Part shown: piece after piece, positions 1 through 9,925 of the stretch
Layout of the letters: every line of letters begins with the position of its first letter
Position numbering within the stretch: the first letter of the stretch is position 1
Assembly (NCBI GenBank): GCA_023974075.1
Contig: CM043790.1
Span: 18,243,883-18,307,882 of the forward strand
Reading direction: 5' to 3'
Origin: Chaenocephalus aceratus
Lineage: Eukaryota > Chordata > Actinopteri > Perciformes > Channichthyidae
Length of the DNA: 64,000 bases
Program-made: the position numbers and the translations under genes
The notes under the pieces: model-generated
Told to the model about the DNA's origin: nothing
The model's database searches: none
Seen by the model: the letters and a program-made list of their open reading frames with translations, nothing else

Positions 1-644
1 GATCCCACAATGCAGCGGTTCACGCAATTTGTCGTGTTATCACCACCTTATCACCGGTTATCACGGAGGATGGTCTGAATACAGTATTTTACTATGAAAT
101 AATACAGTAACATGTTGTGAAATCCTGGTAATAATGTATCCTTTACATTCACAGTAATTAACTGTGCCTGCATTGATTTCACTGTGAAATTCAAAATTAC
201 AGTATTATATTATGAACATTACAGGTAAAGACTGTAAAGTGGTAAAACAGTAATTTATTATAAAATATTACAGCTAAATATTGTGAAATCATGGTAATAT
301 TTTACAGTGTACATTTAATTCTTCAGAAACGTAATTTAATTAGAGGGCACATGGAGGCACTACTCAATATGGAAATAAATCATCATACAAAATAATAAAT
401 AAAATGTAAAACTCTTAAGTAGGGAAGGGTTTATGTAGGATTGAATTGGTGATTGCGATGAAAATACTTACGACCAGTTGATCGAGGTGAATTTCCAATA
501 TTGAGATATTATCTTCTCATAAGGGACTTATGAAAACAATAGAGCCTGGTATAAAAAACAGTAGGCTACAGCGTTGTGCTACCACTAATAATTTGTTGCT
601 GAAATCTTCATCTCGTTTATGCTCTTCTCTCTTTTGACTCATAG
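1..644. other. Intronic sequence with ACAGTA-rich repeats
   Basis: No coding signal was seen. From about 65 to 310 the sequence repeats short motifs such as ACAGTA, TACAGT and TGTGAAAT with no fixed period, a low-complexity pattern common in fish introns. It leads into the splice acceptor at 643-644, so it is read as the intron before the exon at 645. Confidence 0.45.
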
Positions 645-1132
645 GTGTTAAACCTCACACGGGCATACATAGCGAAACACCAGAGGGATGTGGTCCCACT
701 GATAGAAAAGTATGCAGATGAGTGGCAGATGACGGGAAACCCCATCTACAGGCCGATGTGGTGGCTCAGTCCCAGTGACCCTGTGACTTTCACCATCGAT
801 GACCAGTTCCTCATCGGAGACGAGGTGACCTGATGGAAAGGGATGGGGTTACGATGTACTTGGCATGGATGGTTTATGAATGTAACCTGATGTCTTGCTA
901 ATTAAGTACACAATCTTCTTTGACATCTGAATTTGTTTTTATCAATTTGCATTTCCAGGTTCTAGTGGCACCGGTGCTGGAGAAGGGGGCAGTGCAGAGG
1001 GATATTTATTTACCTGACGGGGGCTTCCAGTGGCAGGACAGCCGCGATGCTCAGGTGTTTGACGGGGGGACGTTCCTACAGGACTACCCTGTGCCCTTGG
1101 AGGACGTGGCTGTCTTCTTTCGCAGAAGCTGA
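645..1132 (+). CDS. Glycosyl hydrolase family 31 protein (MYORG / SITS-binding-protein type), last two exons
   Basis: Two terminal exons are visible: 645-824 (acceptor AG at 643-644, donor GT at 825-826) and 959-1132 (acceptor AG at 957-958, stop TGA at 1130-1132). They join in phase 0 and encode the C-terminal ~117 residues of a GH31 protein. Recognisable pieces are RPMWWLSPSDP, the IDDQFLIGDEV segment and LVAPVLEKG-x-RDIYLPDG, which form the end of the (beta/alpha)8 barrel and the proximal C-terminal beta domain. The family hydrolyses alpha-glycosidic bonds; MYORG-type members are membrane-anchored alpha-galactosidases. Catalytic Asp residues lie upstream and are outside the window. Mammalian MYORG carries most of its coding sequence in one exon, so the split here favours the multi-exon SITS-binding-protein relative. 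The family call is firm, the exact paralogue is not. Confidence 0.82.
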
Positions 1133-2126
1133 GTCACATGACTGATCCACCGAGTCACCTGACTTATCCTGTTACTGTTTTTAATCAAATCCTTTTTTTT
1201 GTATTACTAGTGCTGTTCTTAACTTGCACTTTTCCACTAAAGACTATTGACCCTGTCTCAGGGCTTGAGATGATATGTAGAAAGATTTTTTTTATACTTG
1301 CACTTTACAGTTCATTATGATTTTTTTTCCTTTGTCACAATTGTTTTCTTACTTTTGAAAAAATGTTAATCAATTTTACCTCTTGGCTGATTTGTTTCCG
1401 GACTTTTTGATCTGTTCTGCTTTTTTTTGTATGTAAGTTCCGGAGAAATCTGTGCGTTTACATACCGCATTTCTACAGTCTTTAAATTGCTTCTGGCTCT
1501 CTTGATAAGGAGGAACAAAGAATCGGAATCTCTCAAGAAGACCAAATGAAGATATAGCAGAACTAAGGAAGAGGCTTATTGGGAGGAACTAGCTCACACA
1601 AAGCTTCGTACAGAGGCCGACGCACCGTGATACTGTATGTTTTGCTAACTCATTGGAGAGGCTTTTACTTGAACTATTCAGGCCAAAGGGCTGATGTTTG
1701 ATGAATGTACCTCAAGTTATGGTTTTTCAGTGCTTTACAGAGTCATTAGACAAAGCAATCTTACCCCTTAGCACTTATTCAGTAGTTCAACTTAATTTAT
1801 CAACATACCACTCTGTCGGACACGTATGAATGTCCTTTAGTGCTGTAGGCCAGATATACTTGAGGCCAAGCCACTGTAATTGTACCTCTGGCTACATTTG
1901 AATTTAGTTTATTTGTTGCCTTCATACTGACCTGCTGTAGTAAGGTATTTCAAATGGGTTGCTATTTTTTTGTATCTCTGATTTTGATGTGCTCTTCAGA
2001 AGAAATCCTTGTTGACGACACCGCAGAGGTTGAAATTAGCTTTTTAATAGATAGTTACAAATGTTAGGAAATACACTTATTTGCTTTCTTGCTGAGAGTT
2101 AGATGAGAAGACCGATACCTGTGTCC
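1133..2126 (+). other. Probable 3' UTR and intergenic DNA
   Basis: Sequence downstream of the GH31 stop is AT-rich with long T runs and no ORF worth reporting. The start is probably 3' UTR, but no clear AATAAA lies close to the stop, so the transcript end is not placed. Confidence 0.35.
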
Positions 2127-2691
2127 CGCCCCAGTCTCACGGCATTTCGTGTTATAGTCACGGAATTAATTTAATCTATTGATTCGTGTTCACCAACACG
2201 ATTTCCGCATTTCTTTCGTGTCACACAGAACGATTTTTAAAGCAATGCATTTATATTGGTAGTATGTTTCGTGCCTGCACCATGTCTTTTTGTCCGGTGT
2301 GGTTCATAAAAACATTTTCTTACTCAATATCTTACCCTAAGCCCAACCCTTTTATTTTAAATAGTATAATGTTATAAATGGGGCTCAGAGCCTCAGAATA
2401 CTGAATTTGAAATCTGTATTTTTTTTAATCTTTTTTTCCTTCTAATTTGTTATTATTTGGTGCAGGCACGAAACATACTACCAATATAAATACATTGCTT
2501 CTAAAATCGTTCTGTGTCAGAATAATGAAATCTGTATTTTTTTAATATCTTTTTCCTTCTAATTTGTTATTATTTACATTGCTTTTAAAATCGTTCTGTG
2601 TGACACGAATACATTGGGAAATCGTGTTGGTGAACACGAATCAATAGATTAATTTCGTGACTATAACACGAAATGCCTTGAGACTGTGTTG
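2127..2691. mobile_element. Palindromic non-autonomous DNA element with long inverted arms
   Basis: The left arm starts near 2132 with CAGTCTCACGGCATTTCGTG and the right arm ends at 2686 with its inverted counterpart. Both arms contain AATCTATTGATTCGTGTT and its complement, and GGTAGTATGTTTCGTGCC and its complement. The centre (2390-2600) holds two copies of a T-rich segment, so the copy is rearranged. The ends match the arms of the 11.4-kb unit at 13329-24706, so this is a short member of the same family. No target duplication was found, which fits an old or rearranged copy. The superfamily is not known to me. Confidence 0.7.
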
Positions 2692-5094
2692 CAACATTGA
2701 GCTAGCGCAAGTGTTTGCTTAGCTTAGCATAAACAGCTAGCCTGGTCCAAAGCTAGCATAATCTGGGAGCATGGTCTTCAAGGTTCTCTGCTGCCTTGGT
2801 CCTGTATGTTCCCAGATTAACATCATCCTAATATTTGTTACTAAATTGATCTTCAAAAGATGTTATGTTCTCCATATGTTGAAATCATCCACATCCAGTT
2901 TATAGCCTGCTAAAAGTTGTACAGTACTCCTTCAAATGTACACATTCAAATTAGCAGGCAAGACCATTTTTGGATTTATAAATTCATATCTCCACAGTGG
3001 CTTTACAGATTTGTAACATTACAAATTTCCATAACCCTTTGTTCTTTTACAATTTCAACCATTTTCTCGCAATGTCAGTTTATATCAAGAACATAGGGAT
3101 TACCCACAACATCTGACTACCTGCACCTCTTACCATATAAAGAGGACTCTCCATTTCAATCAATTTTAGTCTCGACAAGAAAGCAAATAACTGCATTTCC
3201 AGAGATTTCAAACTATTTTTACAATAGGACAACATGGGGAAAGCAGCTTTTCTGAACCCAACGTATAAGGCTACAATGCTATCATTCATAACAAATCTTT
3301 CTATGGTAGACACCGTGGATTTTATTTTGCCGATACAAAAAGTCACAGAGGTGCAGTGGCCACTTCGCATAAACCCTGACGAGTAAGCATCTTACTCTTT
3401 GGTTCATTGTAATCACAGCATGTATTGCTTGCCTTAATTCAGTTGGATTACTTATGTGAAATGTTTTAAATTGGGTTTTAACCCTAACTATATGTTTTAA
3501 GCTAATAATGCAAATGACACAACTGATTTTGCACCATGATGCATTGCTCAATGTACAGTTAGTTAGTTTGCTTTTCTTTATTGATTTGTTCTTCACAAGA
3601 CAATCTTAACTGGCCAGCAGTGACGATACAGACTCCGAAAACGTATCACTTTTAGTGAATGCTTTACCACTAAACTGATTGTGTAATTTTGATCTAAAAC
3701 GTTTATTGTATCAACTCAAACACTCAGGTCAACTGAAGCTTATCAAATCACCAAATGTCTTAGTGCAACGCAGTATGTTGTGAACACATCGACGTCTTAA
3801 TCTCTCCTAGAGCTGAATGTACAATGGACAAACTGTGATTTCCCCAACCAAGCCCTTTGTTTGAGGAGCTTTGTCTAGTTCCCGTTCTAATGCTTTTATG
3901 GAATGCCGTAGTATGTTCATGTATAAATTGCAGGAAAAAGCTTTGATGTGTTTATTCCTTCTCTCTACAGACTGTGTGTATTGGGCCTTAATGTGCCACT
4001 CTTAAATCTGGACGACACCAGTGTCTGGATTATTGCAGTATCAGCAATGTACATATTACGATGACTGTGCCATTACAAGTGTTTTTTCTCTTCTGTAAAT
4101 CAGAGAACTTAGAATGACAAAGTTGCAATAAAGTTTACATTTTCTTACTTCACTTTGATTAATTTAGTCAATAATTATTTCAAGACATCTTCATGTGTTA
4201 GCAGTGCACACAGTGGGAAAAGACAAGGTTCTTTATATCTGATAACATCTGGCCTGAGGTCTGAACATGTGCCTCTGTGTGTTTTACTGTCTGGCAACTG
4301 GTCTACCTGCCACCAAAAGATTGTGGGATAGGCTTCAACAACCAGTATGACCCTTATGAGATACATGCAAGTATGGGAAATGAATAAATGATGATCTTGG
4401 AAATAATTGCTTTACTTGTGATATTTGTTGCATCTATATCCATGTCAGCTGGCTCCTGTGTGAGTGTAGGCCTACATGTGTCAGTGTGTAAGGCTCTCAT
4501 AATTAACGCCTCTTGCTCTTCCGTCTTCTCATGTCAGAAAATCTCTCATGTCAGAATGTGCATATATCTGTGAACATACTGACGACTAATATTTCCACTA
4601 ATTAACTTTAACCCAATAAAAGTTATTTATAGATTTGGTGAGCACGCAGTGAGAGAGATTCTCAGGGGAATCACATTCAGCTCAACCTCCCGCTAAGCTT
4701 CTCCTCCTTACCTTCCTCTCCTGCTGCCCCTTTGGCTGGGCTCCACCTCGGGGCCCCAGGCTCTGCTCCTTTAGGGCAGTCAGACAGGTGCAGCAGGCCG
4801 CAGACATGCCCGGCCCCTCCACGCCAGCCACCAAGCTCTCCCTCTCCGTTTACACCCTCTTCTTAATCACTTAGATTCATATGGCGCTTTTTTTTAAAAC
4901 TGGGCGCCCAGTTCTCAGCCAGATAAATTCACAAGACATACTCGTGTGGCACCATGGTTTGTGAGGTGATGAAGTTACAGTGTCGGAGGCTTAGAGGGGA
5001 ATCTGCTTCAGAGGACAGCAGAGGTTAGAGGGCTTGAGCTGGGTAACGTTGTAAAACCTTATGTGACCTTTATCACTCTTAAGGATTTGTTGGT
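2692..5094. other. Gene-poor DNA; one polyadenylation-type signal
   Basis: No convincing exon or named repeat was found. The - strand frame at 3080-3370 is open for 96 codons but matches nothing I recognise. AATAAA at 4127-4132 is followed by a TTTACATTTTCTTAC run and could end a + strand transcript. A C-rich stretch at 4690-4860 contains an ATG in fair context followed by 22 codons; it is not supported as a gene. Confidence 0.3.
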
Positions 5095-5430
5095 TAAAAT
5101 TAAAGGTTCAGTCTGTAGCATATAGGGGGATATACAGTATGATCAGGGTGTTTAAAAAAAAAAAAATCTTATTGTGTAAGTATTTTATAAAAAAAATCGA
5201 AGATCAACCCTACAGTATTGTCACAACATAAATATTGAGGTATTTGGTCCACAATATCGTCCTTCAGGATTTTCTTCATATCGCCCAGCCCTATATGGGG
5301 GCGTTTCATATTCACAGGGTCCGCCAAGTTGCACTGCCATGTTACAACAGTAGCTCAGAATAGACCAATACCAGGTTAAATAATGACAAACACAAGCTCT
5401 AGAGTGGACCTCAAAGACCCCTTAGTTATT
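5095..5430. mobile_element. Remnant MITE interrupted by the end of another MITE
   Basis: AAAGGTTCAGTCTGTAG at about 5103 and the interior CAGGGTCCGCCAAGTTGCAC near 5317 resemble a very common teleost MITE. Between them, up to about 5293, is a second fragment ending ATATCGCCCAGCCCTA. That is a decayed version of the terminus of the hAT MITE at 23571-24394. The call rests on recalled motifs and the outer borders are approximate. Confidence 0.4.
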
Positions 5431-5545
5431 TGACACACTTATATAACTGCAGTAATGCCAGCACAATGAATTGTATTGCTTCTAAAATAGTCTTATGGTA
5501 AGGATGAACTCTTAGTAGGTTCAGGTCCTGAAAGACACAACAGTG

Positions 5546-5972
5546 TTACCACAGTTTTGCATTTAATAGTATTGGTCCTTCATTCTCAACAGTGAACGCA
5601 TTTCCTGTAAGGTCAACTTTAATGTCAAAACAAGGCACAATAACACAATTCCTCCCAGAAATCTTGTGGTCAGAGACATTCACCTTACAAAAACATTTTG
5701 CAGCAGGAACATTATTTTCATCACATTCACATGTAACATCAACCAAATTAGTTTGGGGCAAAACAGAGCCTGACGTAAGTTGCCCAGCAGTGTAGGAAAA
5801 ACAAATTGTCCTGCCAAAACCCAAATGAAGAATGAAAGGAATTATCTACAAACAGTAGCTGCAACAATGCTTTTCTCCACTTTTCACAGCTCCCAGTGAT
5901 AACCACCAGACGAACTGGGAACATCCAAGCTCCTGCATGAACGATTAGCTTATAAAACAGGAGCGGTAACAT
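5546..5972 (-). other. Unrecognised cysteine-rich open frames
   Basis: Two overlapping - strand frames (5748-5972 and 5546-5824) look more protein-like than background. The second contains DVTCECDEN, AAKCFCKVNVSDH and CVIVPCFDIKVDL, with Cys spaced as in a small secreted or extracellular domain. The two may be one frameshifted coding segment or part of an old mobile element. No splice sites or family were recognised, so no function is given. Confidence 0.25.
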
Positions 5973-6806
5973 CGGCTCCCCTCTTGTCTTTGAGGGTGTT
6001 GTGGAGCAAGTAGCACATGAATTAACCTGGTGACAAGCAGAGGCCGCAGATCTCTCCCAAAGTCTACTTTTAGAAAGTGCAAGTCAAGGTTTTAGGTTTC
6101 ACTGTCTGCTCTTCAGTGAATGGGTTTTCCAGCTTGCCAATTAAGTGTACAATTTAAATGCTTGTCCGAAAGCCAGGAGTTTGTCTGTTGATTATGCTAT
6201 ATTGATTTGTCATAGTTAGCCTACACGCCACAGGCCTTAAATAAAGAAGAGTTGCCTTTCTCCTTTGAGTTAATATGAATAAAAACATGCTAAATGCAGA
6301 GAAAGACAGGACACACATCATGCTTTTGATTTGAAAAAACAAGTAGCCAAACTGCAGGTTCCCAGAGTAGATGAGGAGGAAGCAGACCTCAGGAACGCAG
6401 TCATGAAATGTTAGCATGCTATCGGAAGCCCAGGGCAGAGTGATGGGTGTACCATTGTGGAGGTGTGTGAGAGAAAGAGAGTGTGTGCAAATGGTGGACA
6501 GGAGCTAGAGGAAAACTGTCACATGTAATCACTTCCTGCTTAAACCCTCCTTTGAAATCTGTCATCTCACGATGCATTTAAAAGTCTTCCGTTTAATTCA
6601 TGTAGCAATATACACTGAGCAGTCCCCCAGTAGAGGGAGTTATTAATATCCTCAGAGGTTCTTGGTGCCGTCCACTTGTGCCCAGCAACCTGGCCAATGG
6701 CCTGCCAGCTACTCTTTAATTAAGTAAAGACTGAGCTAAGTAAGGAAAGATCTCATTTTCACACCAGACCAGTTTCAGGAGGTTTACAAATTGTCGAGCA
6801 AAGAAA
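5973..6806. other. No feature recognised
   Basis: Short frames only. This is the left flank of the DIRS insertion; its last bases before the element are CGAGCAAAGAAA. Confidence 0.3.
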
Positions 6807-7050
6807 AACTATAGGTTACTTACGTAACCCCAGGGCTCAGAGTAACATGAAGTGAGATGTCTCACTATGGGATGCGCCTCATCGCGGAGCAAACAGAAGC
6901 ATCAATCTCATTACGCCTATCCTGATTGGCTGGTGATCTTGTCGTTAACGTCAGGGAATCACCCCCAATAAGTAGCTTGCGCCACGACGCATGCGTCATT
7001 CAAAATAAGCACCTCTTCTCGCTTCACCATAGCAAGGAGGGCCGTCTGGT

Positions 7051-7144
7051 GAGACATCTCACTTCATGTTACTCTGAGGTCTGGGGTTACGTAAGTAACC
7101 TATAGTTCTCATTCATAACACTCCGTTCGATGTCTCACTATGGG
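7051..7144. repeat. DIRS internal complementary region
   Basis: Positions 7051-7107 are the inverted copy of the left edge (6807-6870, with GGTTACTTACGTAACCCC). Positions 7104-7144 are the inverted copy of the right edge (13248-13288). The two meet at a shared AGTT. In DIRS elements this segment templates completion of the circular intermediate, so its presence shows the element was once replication-competent in this layout. Confidence 0.85.
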
Positions 7145-7204
7145 AAATTGTAGCTCCCGTATTGCCAGACGAGCTTATCTCGAAAATCACCAACCAACCA
7201 GAAC

Positions 7205-8911
7205 TTAACAGGTAGAGTCCCGACTCAACAAGGTGCCCAGCACTGCTCGGGCCACGCTAGGAGCGGAGACGTCTAGCCTGTAAAAGCGGACAAAAGTGAG
7301 CGGCGAGGACCAGCTTGCCGCTGGACAGATGTCTTGGATGGAAACACCCTTGAACAAAGCCCAGGATGTAGCCAGGCCCCGAGTCGAGTGAGCCCGCAGA
7401 CCCGAAGGTGCTTGCAAACTCTGACTCGTATAGGCCAAAGCAATCGCCTCCACGATCCAGTGGGAGAGCCGTTGCTTAGTAACAGGCTTGCCCTTGTGAG
7501 GGTTAGCCCAGGACACAAAGAGTTGGTCATTAAGACGAAGCTCCTTTGATCTGTCCATATATGTGCGTAAAGCACGGACTGGACAAAACAGATCCTGCTG
7601 CTGTTCCCCGGAGGAAACCAGCGGCGGAGGAAATGCCTCAATGTCAATTGGGGTACACGAACCAACCACCTTTGGTGTAAAGGCAGGGTTGGGCTTCAAC
7701 AACACTCTCGTTTGCCCTGGGGCGAACTGAGTGCATGAGGGATGTACAGACAGCGCATGAATATCACTGACCCGCTTGGCGGATGCCAGGGCCAGTAACA
7801 GCACTGTCTTTGACAGATGTTTCATGTCAGCTCCTTCCAGGGGTTCAAATGGGGTCATTCTGAGCCCATTTAAAACCACTGCCAGGTCCCATAAGGGCAC
7901 CAGCGACCTGGAGACAGGGAGGAGCCTGCGAGCTCCCTTCATAAAACGGCAGACCAAAGGATGTTGGCTAGCCGTCTTACCTTCAAAGCCCACATGGCAT
8001 GCAGCAATATCAGCCAGGTACACCTTGATCGTGGAGAAAGCTCTGCGTTTATCGATCAAGTCCTGTAGAAATGATAAAATCACCCCGACAGGACATTGAA
8101 AAGAGATGTGTCCTTCTTGAAGGCACCACTCCTCAAACACCCTCCACTTACAGTCATAAAGAGACCTGGTGGAGGAAGCTCTCGCACTCTGAATAGTGTT
8201 TATCACCTTCTGAGGGAGTCCCACTGTATTCAGATTGTGCCACTCACGGGTCAGGCCCATAGTGCCCCGCGCTCTGGGCGTGGGTGAAGGATCGCCCCCC
8301 CTGCCTGAGACAATCTGTCCCTGCGTGGTGGGGGCTGCCATGGCTGCCCGCACAACAGCTGATATATCTCCGCCAGCCCGTATATTGCGGGCTAGGGCGG
8401 AACCATCAGGATAAGTGTGTGGCGTTGCTCCTTCACTCTGGCCAGAGTTGGGGGTATCAGAGCCAGGGGTGGGAACGCGTACAGAAGACCCGGAGGTCAA
8501 TCGTGTACGAGTGCGTCCACGCCTAACGGTGCGTTTAAATCGTGTATTAAAGAGAACAGCTGTCATTGAGCATTTTCTCTTTATGCGAACAGATTTAACG
8601 CGGCTCTGCCGTAACGCACCCACAGCGGACTCACGATCCTTGGATGTGGAGTCCAGTCTGCATAGAGTGGTGCACCTCTGGACAGTAGTTCTGTCCCGAG
8701 GTACATCACTCCTGGTACATGTGTCGCTCTCAGAGAGAGGAGACGTCTGCCGCTCCAAGGGATCAGTTTGTGTGCCAGTGTGTGTGACTGGAGACAACGC
8801 AACCTCCCTTGGCGGTTCATACACGATACTGTGGTCGTGTTGTCTGTCCTCACAAGGACATGGTGTCCTCTGAGAGAAGGCAGAGAGAAAGCGTTTTAGG
8901 GTGGGGAACAC
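7205..8911 (-). CDS. DIRS tyrosine recombinase (YR), open frame intact
   Basis: This 568-codon open frame encodes the integrase of the DIRS element. The first ~220 residues overlap the RNase H frame and are low-complexity, as in other DIRS elements. An N-terminal SAM-like core-binding region follows at about 230-330 (SLYDCKWRVFEEWC, STIKVYLADIAACH). The catalytic domain holds Arg380 (ASAKRVSDIHAL), His508 and Arg511 (LRAHSTRGLATSWAL), Trp534 and the nucleophile Tyr544 (FVRFYRLDV), giving the R-H-x-x-R-Y set. The enzyme joins a circular DNA intermediate to the genome without making target duplications. No stop or frameshift breaks it, unlike gag and the reverse transcriptase of the same copy, so it may be young. 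The true start codon is uncertain because the frame overlaps the upstream one. Confidence 0.88.
   Translation of the reverse strand: MFPTLKRFLSAFSQRTPCPCEDRQHDHSIVYEPPREVALSPVTHTGTQTDPLERQTSPLSESDTCTRSDVPRDRTTVQRCTTLCRLDSTSKDRESAVGALRQSRVKSVRIKRKCSMTAVLFNTRFKRTVRRGRTRTRLTSGSSVRVPTPGSDTPNSGQSEGATPHTYPDGSALARNIRAGGDISAVVRAAMAAPTTQGQIVSGRGGDPSPTPRARGTMGLTREWHNLNTVGLPQKVINTIQSARASSTRSLYDCKWRVFEEWCLQEGHISFQCPVGVILSFLQDLIDKRRAFSTIKVYLADIAACHVGFEGKTASQHPLVCRFMKGARRLLPVSRSLVPLWDLAVVLNGLRMTPFEPLEGADMKHLSKTVLLLALASAKRVSDIHALSVHPSCTQFAPGQTRVLLKPNPAFTPKVVGSCTPIDIEAFPPPLVSSGEQQQDLFCPVRALRTYMDRSKELRLNDQLFVSWANPHKGKPVTKQRLSHWIVEAIALAYTSQSLQAPSGLRAHSTRGLATSWALFKGVSIQDICPAASWSSPLTFVRFYRLDVSAPSVARAVLGTLLSRDSTC
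8581..8853 (-). pseudogene. DIRS RNase H remnant, reverse transcriptase core deleted
   Basis: The frame reads VRTDNTTTVSCMNRQG, LHTLAHKL-like, LRATHVPGVMYLG and LLSRGAPLY, the C-terminal RNase H part of DIRS polymerases. It overlaps the recombinase ORF in another frame, as usual in this group. The reverse transcriptase palm that should precede it is absent: the next upstream frame (9925-8954) has no polymerase motif. A deletion of roughly 400 codons is inferred near 8850-8960. Confidence 0.75.
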
Positions 8912-8953
8912 CGCTAAAAGCTCCGGGTGATTTACGTGCGCCCGCTGGAGGTC

Positions 8954-9925
8954 TTAACCAGGCGACCTTCGTAAATACCCTATCAGCCTGTCAGACATGC
9001 GTCCGTGGTGACCACCTTCCGTGAAAGGACAGCACCCGTAGGCGCGCCCCGTACTAGAAAAGTCGGGTGCGGCCAGTGGCGTAGTGCCACTACGCATTTC
9101 ATAATAACCAATACTCTCCGCACGCCGTGGCGCACGGGGTTTAGTTTTATTATGAGACCCATGTTGAGCAGGTGCTTTACGAGGACATTTGTCTGCGTAA
9201 TCTGACTCTGCTCGGCGGGCATTATAGATAAAATCCTCCTTTCTAGGAGAGAGAGAATCTCTCTCTCCAGAATATGGGTTGACTCTCTCCGGGCTTGTGA
9301 ATACAGATAGCCCGAGAAGCGAGGGGGGATGACGGTGACTTGGAGTCTGTAGCTCCGTGTAACTGTCTTGAGAAACCAAAGCAGATGTTGTGAGTATCTC
9401 CCGCTGCATGCTCCTTAGAGCCAGCTGAGATGTCACGTCTCTTCCCCTCTGAGTCTCTATTTGTTGTGTTATGGGGCCCTCCAGTGTCTGAGCACTGTGG
9501 TGCCCCATTTCGACAATTCCCACCGACACAGCGCATGCGTGTGGCGGTGGTGCCCTTACGGCTCCAGCCGGCACTCCGCATGCGCGTGACGGTGGTGCCT
9601 TCACGACCCCAGCCGGAACTGCGCATGCGCGTGACGGTGCCTTTACAGCCCCGTCAATTGTCCGCCCTTTGAGAGAGGCCGTAGCTGCTCTCAGAAGGGG
9701 AACAGTTGACGGACTGTTTATTGTTTTTATTGTTTTTCTTTTCATTTTTTCAAGCTGCGCCCTTGGCTCGAAGCCTGGATGCGTCAGCGGAAAATGTTTT
9801 ATGACAGAAAAATCAATAAGTGTGTGACATGTGTTTATGCGGACTTGAGGACGGTGTTGAGGCATCTCTCGAGGCGGCGGGAACACATTTAGAGCTGGGG
9901 AACCGTAGACTTCCAGCTCTGTCAC
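8954..9925 (-). pseudogene. DIRS ORF2 remnant with a triplicated peptide repeat
   Basis: This 323-codon frame starts at an ATGA overlapping the gag stop, the position of the DIRS polymerase ORF. I see no reverse transcriptase motif in it. Residues ~95-140 contain three near-copies of a proline/alanine-rich unit of about 15 residues (KAPSRACAVPAG, KAPPSRACGVPAG, RAPPPHACAVSVG), matching a tandem DNA repeat at about 9530-9650 whose units carry GCATGCGCGTGACGGTG. It is probably the N-terminal leader of the polymerase polyprotein. Function is unknown. Confidence 0.5.

Noticed and set aside
3080..3596. Two overlapping - strand frames of 96 and 104 codons
   Set aside because: No recognisable family, no splice sites, and both frames are open by base composition.
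4806..4874. ATG followed by 22 codons (MPGPSTPATKLSLSVYTLFL)
   Set aside because: Too short, no donor site before the stop and no known match.
8096..8873. + strand ORFs across the recombinase region
   Set aside because: Antisense shadows of the DIRS recombinase frame.
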